In this document: in pieces, positions 11,641-22,336 of the stretch
Layout of the letters: the number at the start of each line of letters is the position of its first letter
Position numbering within the stretch: position 1 is the stretch's first letter
Source: Oxytricha trifallax
Lineage: Eukaryota; Ciliophora; Spirotrichea; Sporadotrichida; Oxytrichidae
Assembly (NCBI GenBank): GCA_000711775.1
Contig: ARYC01000288.1
Coordinates: 1-64,000, forward strand
DNA: 64,000 nucleotides
Reading direction: 5' to 3'
Made by a program: the position numbers and the translations under genes
Notes under the pieces: model-generated
Databases searched by the model: none
What the model was told of the DNA's origin: nothing
Seen by the model: the letters and a program-made list of their open reading frames with translations, nothing else

Positions 11641-12072
11641 TTTTACTTTATATAATCGAGAATTTACTATACAGACTATTCAGAAACATAAAATTAACAT
11701 TAAAATGTTTTAATGTATATACTAAACCTTACTTTAAAAGAAAATGGTATGTTAATAAATAGAGGAATTACCGCATGTAAAGTTATAAAAATTACTATAA
11801 TATATTTCATTTAGGGAATTGTAAAGTCATTTAAATTTTAATTATAAAATTTTCACATTTTAGTTATTTTAAAATGTAAAACTAGGCATAGATTTCATTT
11901 AAATTTTTAATGATACATTCTCATTCACACTCCCTTTTCGCTGAGAAAACTTTTTATATAAATCTTTTGCAATTTTGTCTATATTTTTTTTCTCTCGCTA
12001 GCTTGCTATATATGCATTATTCAAAGAGAAGATGTATCTTATATATCAGCTGATTCCATATTATCATGCATT

Positions 12073-12262
12073 TTATAAGATTGGGATAGACACATGCCAC
12101 AAATTTAGGTTCTTACCCAGATATTGCAAGACTTCGGGCTCAATTCTAATTTGAGGGCTCAGGGTGGCAAGTGACTCTAAGAAGGTCTTGGGGAACACAT
12201 TCTTTCTGAAATCCTGATTGCTTATCAGTGGAATAGTAAAGATCAAGAATTTATTAATATAG
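12073..12262 (-). CDS. TRA1: TRRAP MDS, copy A: segment before FAT
   Basis: Reads NQDFRKNVFPKTFLESLATL, then PEVLQYLGKNLNLWHVSIPI, matching the TRRAP 'PxVLKYLGKxxNLW' motif at the start of the FAT domain (about residue 2500 of the human protein). It is the last and most C-terminal piece of the minus-strand run 28.9 to 12.07 kb. Bases 12116-12245 are nearly identical to 31541-31670 (two differences). A third, decayed copy lies near 47.97-48.12 kb. Confidence 0.82.
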
Positions 12263-12796
12263 ATTCTGATAATTACATGATATATTAATTGCTTCACATA
12301 TTATTTATGAGATAGTGATTTATTCGATTGATATCAAGGTATTAGGAGATATTATAGATAATGGGGGTTTATAAAATATTTCAGTTTAAATTTAATATAC
12401 TCATTATAAATAATGAGAAAAACATAATTTTAATTTATCAGTTATGTAATAATTTGAAATATTTTATGGCAAGATGGTAAAGCAATAGCAATTAAATTGA
12501 TAGAAATTAGGGAATATTTGTTAATTTTAATTGACTTTCATCACAAATAAACAAATATGGCAACAATAAAATGAAAAGACAAAGAACAAATATATAATTG
12601 ACTTAACAACAATATTATAACTCAGAGAAAATAAAATAACTTTATTCATTTAATTAATCCCCATTATATTTTTGAAATTTTTGAAATTTTCAGATTATCT
12701 ATTTTAATTTTATAACTTTGAAAACTGCTGTAAATGTGTTGAAAGTCTGTTATATTCGGAGTTTGCGACTCTCAATGGATTTTCCTCTAATGAAAC

Positions 12797-13480
12797 CTAC
12801 TTCTCAAATTTAATGCTAAGATTATACAGTGGGAACAACCTCGATGAGTATTTACTCTTGGTCAAAGGTGTATCTGTTCTGAAGTTAAACAGTGTGAAAT
12901 CGAGCAGCTGAGATTGGCTCTGATAAAACTGAAGTTTATCTACATCTTCTAACTGTCGTTTGTGGAAGAAAAACTGTAACTTCTTGAAAAGCTGTGTTCC
13001 ATGTAGCTTCTCAAAGATTTTGAAGACTCTTTGCTTCAATGGGACTGACTTTCCTTTCAAGTTCAAGAAGATCTTTATAAATTTAAGTACGGTATGCTCG
13101 TTAAGAAAGGTATGCTGCTTCTCCAAGAATCGGATGCTCTACTCAAAAATGCTTTCAATTAGCTAATTGGTTGTAGCAGTGTCTTTTCTCTCGGGTGTTT
13201 GAATATCCTAAACTTTACTTTAATATTTATGAAACTCAATTAAAAAATAAGATACATCTTGATCATCGTCGTCAATAAGCTCATAAACTACTTTTAAGAT
13301 ACTATAGATTTAGAGATTATTTGTTGTACTTAATCAATGTCTGAATGATATACTGGACTATTTAAAGTATTTATAATAATCTATAAAAGTCCTAACATCA
13401 GAGTTTCTTTGTTGAACAAATCGTAATTAGGCTCTTCTACCTTGAGTTAAACAATTTCATCTTTGCTTAACTAGGTACCA
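12797..13480 (-). CDS. TRA1: TRRAP MDS, copy A: late HEAT repeats
   Basis: Minus strand. 13480-13170 reads LFNKETLMLGLLQIIINTLN, then after a frame change near 13315 VVYELIDDDDQDVSYFLIEF; 13166-12797 reads HTVLKFIKIFLNLKGKSVPL, then KQRVFKIFEKLHGTQLFKKL. The latter matches the TRRAP helix pair that includes 'AKFFEVFDNSMKRRVYERL'. The frame change could be a very small IES or decay. Copy B of the 13.2-13.43 kb part (32580-32890) is more degraded. Confidence 0.7.
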
Positions 13481-13539
13481 TGATATTCAATTCATATACA
13501 GGAATAAAATCAAAAATGAGAGAATAATGGAGGAAATTG

Positions 13540-13745
13540 AAGAATTCTGAAATAGCCAACAACTCTGAGTGGAAAATTATAATACGAAACTTTTAAAACA
13601 ATCAAAATTTAATCTTTAAAGGATTTGTCTATAGTTGCAATCAATCGAATTGTAAATAATGAAAAACATGTGATAATCTGAACTAAATCTTAGAAACCTA
13701 ATATAGCTGGTTTTCTTTCCATTTAGATTCTATACATCATATATT
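13540..13745 (-). pseudogene. Decayed TRRAP MDS, copy A (intact counterpart at 32.97-33.19 kb)
   Basis: The flanking strings AATAGCCAACAACT and GTTTTCTTTCCATTTA align this stretch with 32.97-33.19 kb, where a clean frame exists. Here the frame is broken and AT-rich, so the A copy of this piece appears non-functional. Confidence 0.6.
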
Positions 13746-13751
13746 TACATG

Positions 13752-14035
13752 CATTTCTGCATGTCATTCTATACGAACTACTTAAACCTTTTATATATTA
13801 GCTTGCATCTGTGGGTCTGTGTTGGCACTGATCATATGGAGGAGTATCTTGCAAGTGTAGAGTATTCCCTTCTGGTGCTTTGTGTTGCTGCTGACGATGT
13901 ACTCCAAAAAGAAGCTCTTGAAGTCTTGCACATGTCGCTGGTACTTTATCAAGATGTAAGAAACATTCAGAATTGCCATTTTTATCACTTAGATGGTCTC
14001 CTTGTCTCCCCCGTCTTGCTGGAGTAGTCTATTGA
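13752..14035 (-). CDS. TRA1: TRRAP MDS, copy A: HEAT segment
   Basis: Reads VIKMAILNVSYILIKYQRHV, then KSFFLEYIVSSNTKHQKGIL, ILLHMISANTDPQMQAN on the minus strand. Placement between the 16-kb and 13-kb pieces suits residues around 1950-2050 of TRRAP. The copy at 33262-33520 differs at eight codons in the compared stretch, seven of them synonymous, including CAA versus TAG (both Gln), so the frame and code are secure. Confidence 0.75.
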
Positions 14036-14094
14036 AGAAAGGGAACTATATGCGCACATTATTAAAAAACTCTAACTAATTTTAATTTGATTCA

Positions 14095-14215
14095 GGCAGT
14101 AGTTTGACAGATCAAGCACATCATTAATTTTGAACTGAACCATGACACTTGTCCTTATTAAGTAGAAAAGTATGTTTGTGAAGATATTCTGGTAGCTTTA
14201 TGCTTGCTAATCAGT
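14095..14215 (-). CDS. TRA1: TRRAP MDS, copy A: short HEAT piece
   Basis: Reads YQNIFTNILFYLIRTSVMVQ, then FKINDVLDLSNYCLN on the minus strand. A diverged copy lies at 33635-33710 beside the paralogous partner of the previous piece, which supports it as an MDS. Homology to TRRAP comes from position rather than a recognisable motif. Confidence 0.5.
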
Positions 14216-15237
14216 GATTAGTCTCTCAAAATTTTATTATATCTGGCTTATCCAAGTTATCCATAATATTTAATTTAAATTAATACAATTGCTTTTGAGT
14301 AAGGTTTGGCTGCAATTGTGCTCCAAATATGATACTAACTGAATTATAACATATGATGTTTCTTATACATGAAAGGTAAATGATGCTGGCTGTATTTATG
14401 TCTTCAAATATTAAGGCCTTCTTGAAAATAACAGCGAAACATAATTGATTTGAAAATTATTGATATTTGATAACAAATTCTGTCTTTGATCTTTGGGTCT
14501 GAGAAAATGTTCATTATGTTCCTGAAAGATTTGTGCACTAGCGCAATTACAATCATTAATAACAATTGTTAATAATGACTTGCACATTATACTATAATTA
14601 ATTTTTATTACAGTCAGTATACATATAAATATTGAATTATAGATTCTAACTTTATTGTAGAATTAAAAATCAAGACCTGCTCAGTGCATTAAGAAATTAT
14701 TATATATTTAATTAAATGCTGAGGTTTGAGGTAAATTCATTCGTTACTCATATTGACTGGCATCTAGAATAAAAAAATAAAATCTTATACTATAAATTCA
14801 GTGGGAAAAATAACATTTATTTTACCTAAAATTTTAAATTATTTTTACATATTTATTGAATCTCTAATTAATAAATTTGCTTTGCAACTTAGATTTTAGC
14901 TTTTATAAATATAGTATTTAATTCTACAAATAATATCATCTTTATTTATTTGTTAGTTTGTTTTTTATTTATATATAAATAAGATAAAAGTTTTATTTAC
15001 TTATTAAAAAATTAAGGTTAAAAAATTATAGTAATTACTTTTAATTGAGTGCATGATAATTGATGGCATATTATAATTCATCAGTATAATAGTGAGCATG
15101 AATTTCTTTCAATTCATATATAGAAGTATTCTTTTATATAAGAAATTATCAAGCATTTCATAGAGGAACAATACGACATAATAATCATTCTTACTATAAC
15201 AATAATTTATATTTAGAGCTTGATTAGATCGAATGAT
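14216..15237. other. AT-rich IES-like DNA
   Basis: No protein-like frame. Weak similarity around 15050-15120 to 53230-53310 (copy C) shows that non-coding flanks were also duplicated. Confidence 0.45.
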
Positions 15238-15644
15238 AATGGAGGTATACATTTGAATTTTGAAAATAAAATTAAATTAGTAATTAAACAATTATAATTA
15301 TTGGCAGTCAACTTTCTTGAAATCTTGACATTATGGTACTTGTTCGATAGAAAATTCAAAATTAGATGGAACAAATGAACTACTATTTTATCACAACCTG
15401 AAACGAGATAAATCGATTTTAATTTTAGGTGATTTGTTTAGTTAATTTTTATGCAAAAATTAAAATCAATTTATCTCTCTTCAGGTTGTGATAAAATAGT
15501 AGTTCAATTGTTCCATCTAATTTTGAATTTTCTATCGAATAAGTACCATAATGTCAAGATTTCAAGAAAGTTGACTGCCAATAATTATAATTATTTAATT
15601 ACTAATTTAACTTTATTTTCAAAATTCAAATGTATTCCTACAAT
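15238..15644. mobile_element. Foldback (hairpin) MITE-like element, copy 1
   Basis: Two long inverted arms (about 15238-15420 and 15450-15644) are near-perfect reverse complements around a ~30-bp loop. The core arm string GGCAGTCAACTTTCTTG is mirrored by CAAGAAAGTTGACTGCC. Ends (AATGGAGGTATACATTTG / CAAATGTATTCCTACAAT) match copies at 17185 and 48781. Copies B and C of the surrounding TRRAP region lack it: C reads through from TTAGATCGAAT to GAAAGCTTTGATTTGTG near 53430-53455. No protein is encoded; the 94-codon frame inside is an arm artefact. Confidence 0.82.
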
Positions 15645-15759
15645 ATTGATAGCTTTGATTTGTGGTTTCTGTAGTAACAGAGGAGACACTTTTAGATTTT
15701 CATGTAGATTTCTCTCAAATGTGAATGGTTTCTGAACTAATCACAAAAAAAATATTGCA

Positions 15760-16640
15760 TTAATTTTTTTTATTTGATAAATTTATATGAAATTTGGGCC
15801 ACCATTCTTCTAAAATTAATGTTTCTGTATTGAAATTTCCAAGCTCATTCCATTTTTCCTGAAGTTTATCAACTATTTATTAGTTATTGTTGAGTGAAAG
15901 ATAGCTCTTATTGTATTTTAAGAATATGCAGATCAGGTTCAGCCCGACTTCAAACTGTGAAGTCTCAATTTCTTAAGACAAGAATGTCCTCAACACTTTT
16001 GATTCTCTAGAAACTCGCTCTCTTAGTTAGTAAGAGCTGGGCTCACTCATAATGTCAAGCATGACTGGCATAAGTTTCAATTTATAAGGAACCGATAGCT
16101 TCTAAGGGAATTTTGTTGAAATATTTGGCTAGACCCACTCTAAAGTCACTCTTTAAGATTCCCAATCTAATTGAGATAGGTCTGATGTTCTATTCGTGAT
16201 TGAACTAGTAGTTTATTATGAAAGATTTCACTAGTTTATTTTACTCTTCAAACTTGCGTTTAAGCTCAAATAAGACTTAAAATTCAATGTCAAAATAATG
16301 ATGAGTATTCTTAAGTTATATTAATGCTTGTAAAAAACAAGTAGAGAATTCTGATAATATTATTCGCGATCTCAAGTTCTTCGATTTTTTGGTTTTGCTG
16401 CATAAGCAATCTCTCATAGTCCTCATTGAATTTATTTAATATTTTGATTTATTAGATCTCAGGTGTGGCCTCTGGGTCAGGTTGGAAAGGAGGTATAGGA
16501 CCGTTTGGCATCTAAAAGTTTTGTTAAATTTAATCTCCAGTTGTGCTTGAGCTCTGCTGAATGTTCTCTGGTCTGGGAGTGAAGGAGAATACAAATTCAT
16601 CTGTAATCTTGGACTTGTTCTGCTCATAGCATTAAACCGA
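15760..16640 (-). CDS. TRA1: TRRAP MDSs, copy A: middle HEAT solenoid
   Basis: Several pieces on the minus strand. 16640-16440 is a Pro/Gln-rich linker (NKSKITDEFVFSFTPRPENI, then PNGPIPPFQPDPEATPEIQQ); 16440-16360 reads EDYERLLMQQNQKIEELEIA. 16340-16075 reads FEEQNKLVKSFIINYQFNHE, then LGILKSDFRVGLAKYFNKIP, matching TRRAP 'SPFREPLIKFLTRHP'. 16075-15760 reads LMPVMLDIMSEPSSYQLRER, then QFEVGLNLICIFLKYNKSYL, matching 'QFQAIKIISIIVKNDDSWL'. Frame changes at about 16340 and 16075 mark likely IESs. Decayed copies: 35.6-36.33 kb (B) and 53.43-54.18 kb (C). Confidence 0.78.
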
Positions 16641-17184
16641 TGAATTTCCGGTTATAAATTAGTTTAAAAAACTAAATTAATGCTTTAATTCCTGTTGGTG
16701 TCTTTCAAATTACTGACATATTTGTATTTTAGGAAAATGGATTGGTATGGATGACGTTTTTTTAGGAATCTTCTTACTTCATGACAGCTACGTCAAGTCA
16801 CTCAGATCAGATACCTCTACCTCACGACTAATATGTATGTTGTGATTTTTGTATTTAACAGTGATATGTTAAATTAAATTTTGGGGTTACAAGTTTACTA
16901 TTACTCAGGCTTTAATTCAATTATGATATTCATAATCCTATCAAAATTTATGAGAAAAATAATCGAAAATTGATGAGATTAAATTTATTTTTTAAAAAAA
17001 TCATTTGAATTTTCTTAAAATATGAACATTACAAACAATAAAATTATAATTTTAGAAAGCTTTTAAAATACTATTATAAAAAAAAGCTTTTAATTAAATA
17101 TTTTTCTTAAAACATTTTTTATAATGATAATTTATTTAAATACTTATAAAGGAATATTTGCATTGTTAAAAATCGATATTTAAT
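16641..17184. other. IES-like AT-rich DNA
   Basis: No protein-like frame on either strand; includes the A/T homopolymer runs around 16990-17110. Confidence 0.45.
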
Positions 17185-17596
17185 ATTGCTACAGTATAAT
17201 TAATATGGGAAAATTTTTTTAAAAAATAAAATAATGATTAATATAAATTATCGGAAGTTAACTTTCTGGAAACCCCTAAATAATATAGTACTTGATCAAT
17301 AGGGATTTCAAATCAGATGGACCTTACAATTTTAGGTACCCCTCTATTGCATCCTTTAAGGAAGATAATCAATTTCATTTTAGGGTTATTTATTAAATTT
17401 ATTTTATTGCCAAAATTAAACTCGATTTTATTTCACTCCAGGGATGTGATAACATAGTACTGGCAATAGCAAAGTCTAGATGATTTTGGAATTTCTCTCG
17501 AGCAAGTACTATATTTCCATGATTTTTAGTAAGATATATGAATATTATTATATTAACTTTTATATAATATTCCCAAATCAATTATACTTTCGCAAT
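17185..17596. mobile_element. Foldback MITE-like element, copy 2, with AAT target duplication
   Basis: Ends ATTGCTACAGTATAATTAAT and, inverted, ATCAATTATACTTTCGCAAT match the family. AAT flanks both sides (17182-17184 and 17597-17599). The inner arms carry the shared GGAAGTTAACTTTCTGG-type and AGTACTTG-type strings, but the arms are more diverged than in copy 3, suggesting an older insertion. Internal 60-codon frames are not genes. Confidence 0.78.
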
Positions 17597-17764
17597 AATT
17601 GCGTAAAATTAAATCTTATAAATACTTGTAAAAATTCAATCTAAATTCATTATTTATAATTTAACAAATAACTCTTTCTAGAATTATTCCTAATGATTTA
17701 TTGAAAAATGTTAAATAAATTAACTACTCATTAATTTATATTATACTATAAAATATCGCCTATT

Positions 17765-18150
17765 TCTTCTTAGAGAATTCTAGGTTATAATTTGATCAAG
17801 TGCCTGCCTAATTAATCGTTGAAGCAGGCGTGCAGGACTTTGATTAATTTGGCTAGTTACTCATACAGAGCAGGGAATGAACCTCTTAAACTAAGGATGT
17901 TCAGGGATGGTCTCACGCATTCCTTCAGAATCATTTTAATTCTAAATAAATATGAAGATGCATATGAATTATACATTAAATTTAAGAATCAAATTAGGGA
18001 GTGCTTCTTGCTGGTTAGTTTCCTTCCTGAGGAGGCGTTTCAAGCACTTCTTGGCTTGTTTGTAGATGTTTTGTTCTTCTCTCTGGAAAAACTTGAAATA
18101 GACTGCAATCATGCTTTATTATATCTCAACTGCATACAAGTCGATCTTAT
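17765..18150 (-). CDS. TRA1: TRRAP MDSs, copy A: HEAT segment around residue 1500
   Basis: Minus strand: 18150-17960 reads SMIAVYFKFFQREEQNIYKQ, then AKKCLKRLLRKETNQQEALP. 17940-17765 reads LKECVRPSLNILSLRGSFPA, then LYEQLAKLIKVLHACFNDQL. These match TRRAP 'ALNSTNSELQEAGEACMRKFL' and 'LGDYRSLTLNVVNRLTSVTRLFPNSF'. The plus-strand frame at 17819 is a shadow of this. A truncated copy lies at 38190-38300 (B). Confidence 0.82.
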
Positions 18151-18224
18151 ACAAATAATTAATAAGCTATTTGTATTATTTTAAATATTATTATTATTAT
18201 AATAAATTTAATATTACTTATCTT

Positions 18225-18325
18225 ACGTTGCAGGTGACTGTTATTATAGAATTAATCATTGAATTATGGACTATCAGTTGCAGCGCCAGTAGTACTTGCA
18301 TTTTAAGCACCACTTAATAATATTG
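18225..18325 (-). CDS. Short MDS-like piece, copy A
   Basis: Conserved with 38650-38750 (TGACTGTTATTA and TAAGCACCACCT strings) in the same relative position in copy B, so it is probably an MDS of the TRRAP gene. The reading frame is not certain. Confidence 0.35.
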
Positions 18326-18853
18326 AGTAATTATTATTTTTATATTATTCATTTTACCATCAAATTAACTTTATAGTAAATAATCAACATAACTTAATCC
18401 AATAATATACTCCTATTATTTATATTTTTTAACATTTATTAATCTATTATATATATAAAAATGTAGTAAAAGATATTCTATAAGATTAGGGTAATATCTA
18501 ACATTTATTATTTCAATTAATTGAGACTTTTAAGTATAATCATATATGTTGTAAAAAACAAAAATTTATTCCAAAATATCTTAAATTAAACCTTTTGAGG
18601 TTATTTTCTTAATAATTTTTTAGTTTTTGATTTTACTTTTAGATCAATATTATATAAACTACAACAAATATAAAAGCCTAGCTCAACTTATATATATTTA
18701 AACAATGATTTCAGAAATTTCTATAAAAGATTAAAACCCTTTTATTCTAATATATTATTATAAATTTGAGAAATTCCTTGTCATACAAATTATTGTTATA
18801 AAACAATATTTTTTACTTGAAAGTTTAAATTAACATTTGTTAATATAAATTCA
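18326..18853. other. IES-like AT-rich DNA
   Basis: Dense A/T runs with no protein-like frame; separates two MDS-like pieces. Confidence 0.45.
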
Positions 18854-18956
18854 GTGTGAAGACGATGGTTGGGGAATATCTCATACATGTGATGCACGTA
18901 TTCAAAAGAGATTTCGCTGGTCTTGATCACGGGGAAGAATAAACGGGAGATATACA
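18854..18956 (-). CDS. TRA1: TRRAP MDS, copy A, truncated relative to copies B and C
   Basis: Reads SRLFFPVIKTSEISFEYVHH, then MYEIFPNHRLHT. The complete version (39467-39615 and 54840-54985) begins about 15 residues earlier with NHGLKLRINDFI; that upstream part is missing here. At the compared sites A shows two amino-acid changes where B and C agree, so A looks like the decaying member. Confidence 0.65.
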
Positions 18957-19438
18957 AAAAATTACTATATAATTTAATTTTATTAAGTATTTACAAATTA
19001 ATTATATAACTACTTTTTAGTTGAGTTTCAAAACTTCGAATTTTACTTTTTTATTAGTTTGGTTTTTATAAAATCTATTATCTTGTTTATTAAACATAGA
19101 GTTTATTTTAACAAATTAATCTTTTATATAAAAAAACACTGATTAATTTTTTACAATAAGTTAATTTAAAATCTTTCAGTAAATTATTTTTATATTGATA
19201 ATCATTTTTAATAAGTATTAAGTCTACAATACCTGATGTGGGTGTACCGTGTATAAATAGAGATTAGCAACATTTTATTTTTATAATATAACTTTTTCTC
19301 TGATTACATTTATTAAGATTGCTTTAGCTGCATTGCTAACCATAGGGTCATTTGCAAAACTTTCCAAATATTATAATATTATGGCGTAATTAACATATAT
19401 GACAATTTTTTAATATATAACTTGATGGCTGTTCTTAT
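18957..19438. other. IES-like AT-rich DNA
   Basis: No coding segment recognised. Confidence 0.45.
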
Positions 19439-19439
19439 T

Positions 19440-19815
19440 CAGGGGCATTAGCACCAGTACCTGTCTTAGCTCTGAGTTCATGTTAATAAATTTCATCCTC
19501 CAAGACCTTGATAAGCTGCTCGCATATAGCCAAGTATATGTGGACTTTGCCGATGAGATCAAGCACCTGATGCTTCAGACAAAACTCAATGATATCTAAG
19601 TAGGTGACGAGATGCTGGACTTAAGTGTAGCCGCCCTTGAAGAGTGGGTAGATCTGCTTTGCTCGGTTCTCCACTTGACTCAGAGTGAGGTAGGCAGACC
19701 AGGAAACATCTTGCGAGCCAATGATCTAGGCTGAGGTTATGGGCTTAGGTTGCTGTGGAGCTGAGATTGGATTGGATTGAGGCTGTGGTTAAGGCTGGCT
19801 CCCACCTGCATCTGT
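19440..19815 (-). CDS. TRA1: TRRAP MDS, copy A: HEAT segment around residue 1100
   Basis: Minus strand. A Pro/Gln-rich linker (GGSQPQPQPQSNPISAPQQP) is followed by SQDVSWSAYLTLSQVENRAK and LVTYLDIIEFCLKHQVLDLI, GKVHIYLAICEQLIKVLEDE. The last parts match TRRAP 'LVLIDAIAICMAYEEKELCKIGEVAL'. GC-rich for the window and free of TGA over about 120 codons. The copy at 40855-41150 (B) is clearly degraded. Confidence 0.8.
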
Positions 19816-20467
19816 ATCATGATATTGTGAAAAGTAAAATATTATCAAAAGATTATGACTTTTTTCATATGATCCATTCTTAAGAATTAATATTTAGAGA
19901 TAATCAAATTATAAATTAATATTTAACACTAAATGAAATCTTGTATATTTTTTGAAACTAAATGTGCACAAAATTTATAAATTATCTTAAATCATTATTC
20001 ATTTATAATAAAATGTTTTAATATTAACAATAATTAGATTAAAATTTTCAATAGATTTACCAAATTTTAATATATTTAAGAATATTAAAGCAATTACTGC
20101 TACTGTTGATACTACTAAAGTTATTGCTAGTATTATTTAATAATCTATACTACTGCTGCTATAATAGCTTCCAAGTTAAGAAATGTAAGCAATTAACTAT
20201 TATGTATCGGGATATATTTTAATTTTAAATGATTTAATTGAAATAAATCTCAATTAATAATTAATTTTGTGAATAATTAAGTGATTAATTGCTCTGAACT
20301 ATGTTAACCAGTACTCATATAGAAACGTATAATAAATGTCGATATATTATTAACTCTGATTATTAAATTAAATTATGATATATAAAGTCCTATCTTTCCG
20401 ATAAAGAGGTCAAGAGTGAATGTATATTGATAAACTTAATTAAAATTTTGTAACAAGGACATGGAAT

Positions 20468-20540
20468 CAAAACCCAAAAATCCCTAAATAAGGATATAAG
20501 TGCTATGATTTGAAGGCAATTTCTTATAGGTTGGGTTAAT
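20468..20540. repeat. TBE left terminal inverted repeat
   Basis: Matches the terminus at 1370 and the right end at 23645 through AAGTGCTATGATTTGAAGG; the telomeric tract has point changes. Confidence 0.75.
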
Positions 20541-20549
20541 TTTAATTAA

Positions 20550-21583
20550 ATGGGAGACAAAAATTACAAACCTTTGGGTATATTTATGATGAATAGCATA
20601 AAGATTAATTGTTTAAACTGTGAAATGGATGTGATGTATACAGTGAATAAGTCAAGCAAGTACTTAAAAATAAGTCAATTGCCCTTCTCATAAAGCGAAG
20701 TACATCAAATGTTTGCTCCCTTTGCCTTATAGCTATATATAATTAAAGTAATAACACCTAAATTCATAGCCTAAAAGGAAGTCAAAGTTTCTATAGCAGC
20801 ATATTGACTATCTTATTAATGAAAAAACTTTAATATTTTGGGCTCACTTCTCTTTCATTCAAAGAGCTACCGTCAGTTCCCAATGTTTTAGATATCTACA
20901 AATTTGTTGATAAAATTAATAAATAAAATGGTATAATTTACTAAGGTGTTAATCGTATCAAGAGAGTAATTGGTTTTACTCTCCCATTTTACAAAAATAA
21001 CTTAAATTATGTTTATAATTAAATGCAGAGAGCCTAATAGAATAATATTAAGTTTATTCATGCGCTGTGTTTACATTCAACTCTTTCATCTAGAAGTCTT
21101 GGTATAAGAGGCATAGTAATATTGAAGTATATAACTAGAAAGTTAAGGTATAAACAATGGCAATTATAGGAGGTATTAGCGAGGATGCTGGTTTAGAAAC
21201 TTATATTATCTATCCTCGCTCAAATAAGAAAGAGCAGTATATTAAGTTCTTAGAGAAGCTGAGATAGAAATATACTGAATAAGAGATTATACTATTCGTT
21301 AATAATCTTTCTGATTATAAGACAAAATTTAAGAAACAAAAAGAGTAATGTACAATTTAGAATAAAACCTGCGTTCTAAGTACCTAACACTCCACAGTTT
21401 AATAAAATTTAATTCTAAAGGTCATTACAAGAAACTACTGTATACAACTTGATTTATGACCTACCTATCAATACAGTAGATTTCATTAAAATTGTAGCGA
21501 AGAGAGTAGACAATTTAGCTCAAAAGTGTGCAAAATAAGGGAGAGTGAATTTATAAAAATCATTTTTAAAGTTAAGTTAATGA
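20550..21583 (+). pseudogene. TBE transposase, inactivated
   Basis: ATG at 20550; C-terminal stop TGA at 21581-21583. Recognisable core IIGGISEDAGLETYIIYPRS, then EQEIILFVNNLSDYK, parallels the copy at 204-1202. The second catalytic Asp is Asn here (FVNN instead of FVDN), the first is lost (SCAVFTF instead of HADEAVFTF), and TGA codons break the N-terminal half (for example 20805-20807). It cannot encode an active enzyme. Confidence 0.82.
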
Positions 21584-21592
21584 ATACATAAG

Positions 21593-22141
21593 TCACAATT
21601 AAAATTTTTAAACAATAGCTTGCTTCTCTTTCTTTTCTTGCTCTCGTTTCTTCCATCCTCCTAGATTTATTCTTTTACTGTCAACTCCTGCATCTCTGTT
21701 CAAATACTTTGATTGATAAAATATTTGTATGAAATCTTTTTCCAACTTCATACTTTGTCTGTGAAATTTGCTCTTTGTTAACTTTGCTCTATATCTTTAT
21801 CAAGAATATGCCAGTTCCATATTTTCCAAAAGAGTTAAACTTCAAACATTACTTTAATTTTTAGATTTAGATTGGTACTTAATTAGGAGCATTATAATTT
21901 TAATCAGAAAATTTCAAAATACCTCCTAAAGCAGTATGTACTTAATTTGGTGCATCTCAAAAAATTGAACGTGCCGTAATCAGCTTATTAATGAAAATTA
22001 AAATGGTACTTTCTCAATAATATTTAGAGATGGGTCGTCTTTTGCGACTTATTTCTTTCAATAATACTCTAAAATCTTCCCTTGAAACTTTATGCTTGCA
22101 AAGATCTCATATGAGTTCTTAGTTATAGAGGCAGTTTTATA
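21593..22141 (-). pseudogene. TBE 22-kDa-type basic ORF, decayed
   Basis: The C-terminal part reads DAGVDSKRINLGGWKKREQE, then KKEKQAIV, ending at TGA 21595-21593, related to the plus-strand tail at bases 3-191. Upstream parts (YEIFASIKFQGKILEYY) are broken by TGA and frame shifts. Convergent with the transposase as in the first element. Confidence 0.6.
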
Positions 22142-22336
22142 ATTTTAAATTCATATTAAATATTTGCTTTAAAATTTTAAGAAAAACAACAGCACTCCCA
22201 TCAAAATAAATGAGACTTACCTTTGCCAACAACATAATGTGTGATAGCTGTGAGATGAACTCTCGTAAATATCTCACAGAGCTATCTATCACTCGAGCTC
22301 TCTGTTATTAATATAAAAATTAATTATAGAAAATAG

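Noticed and set aside
15451..15735. 94-codon plus-strand frame
   Set aside because: It is one arm of the foldback element and has no protein-like features.
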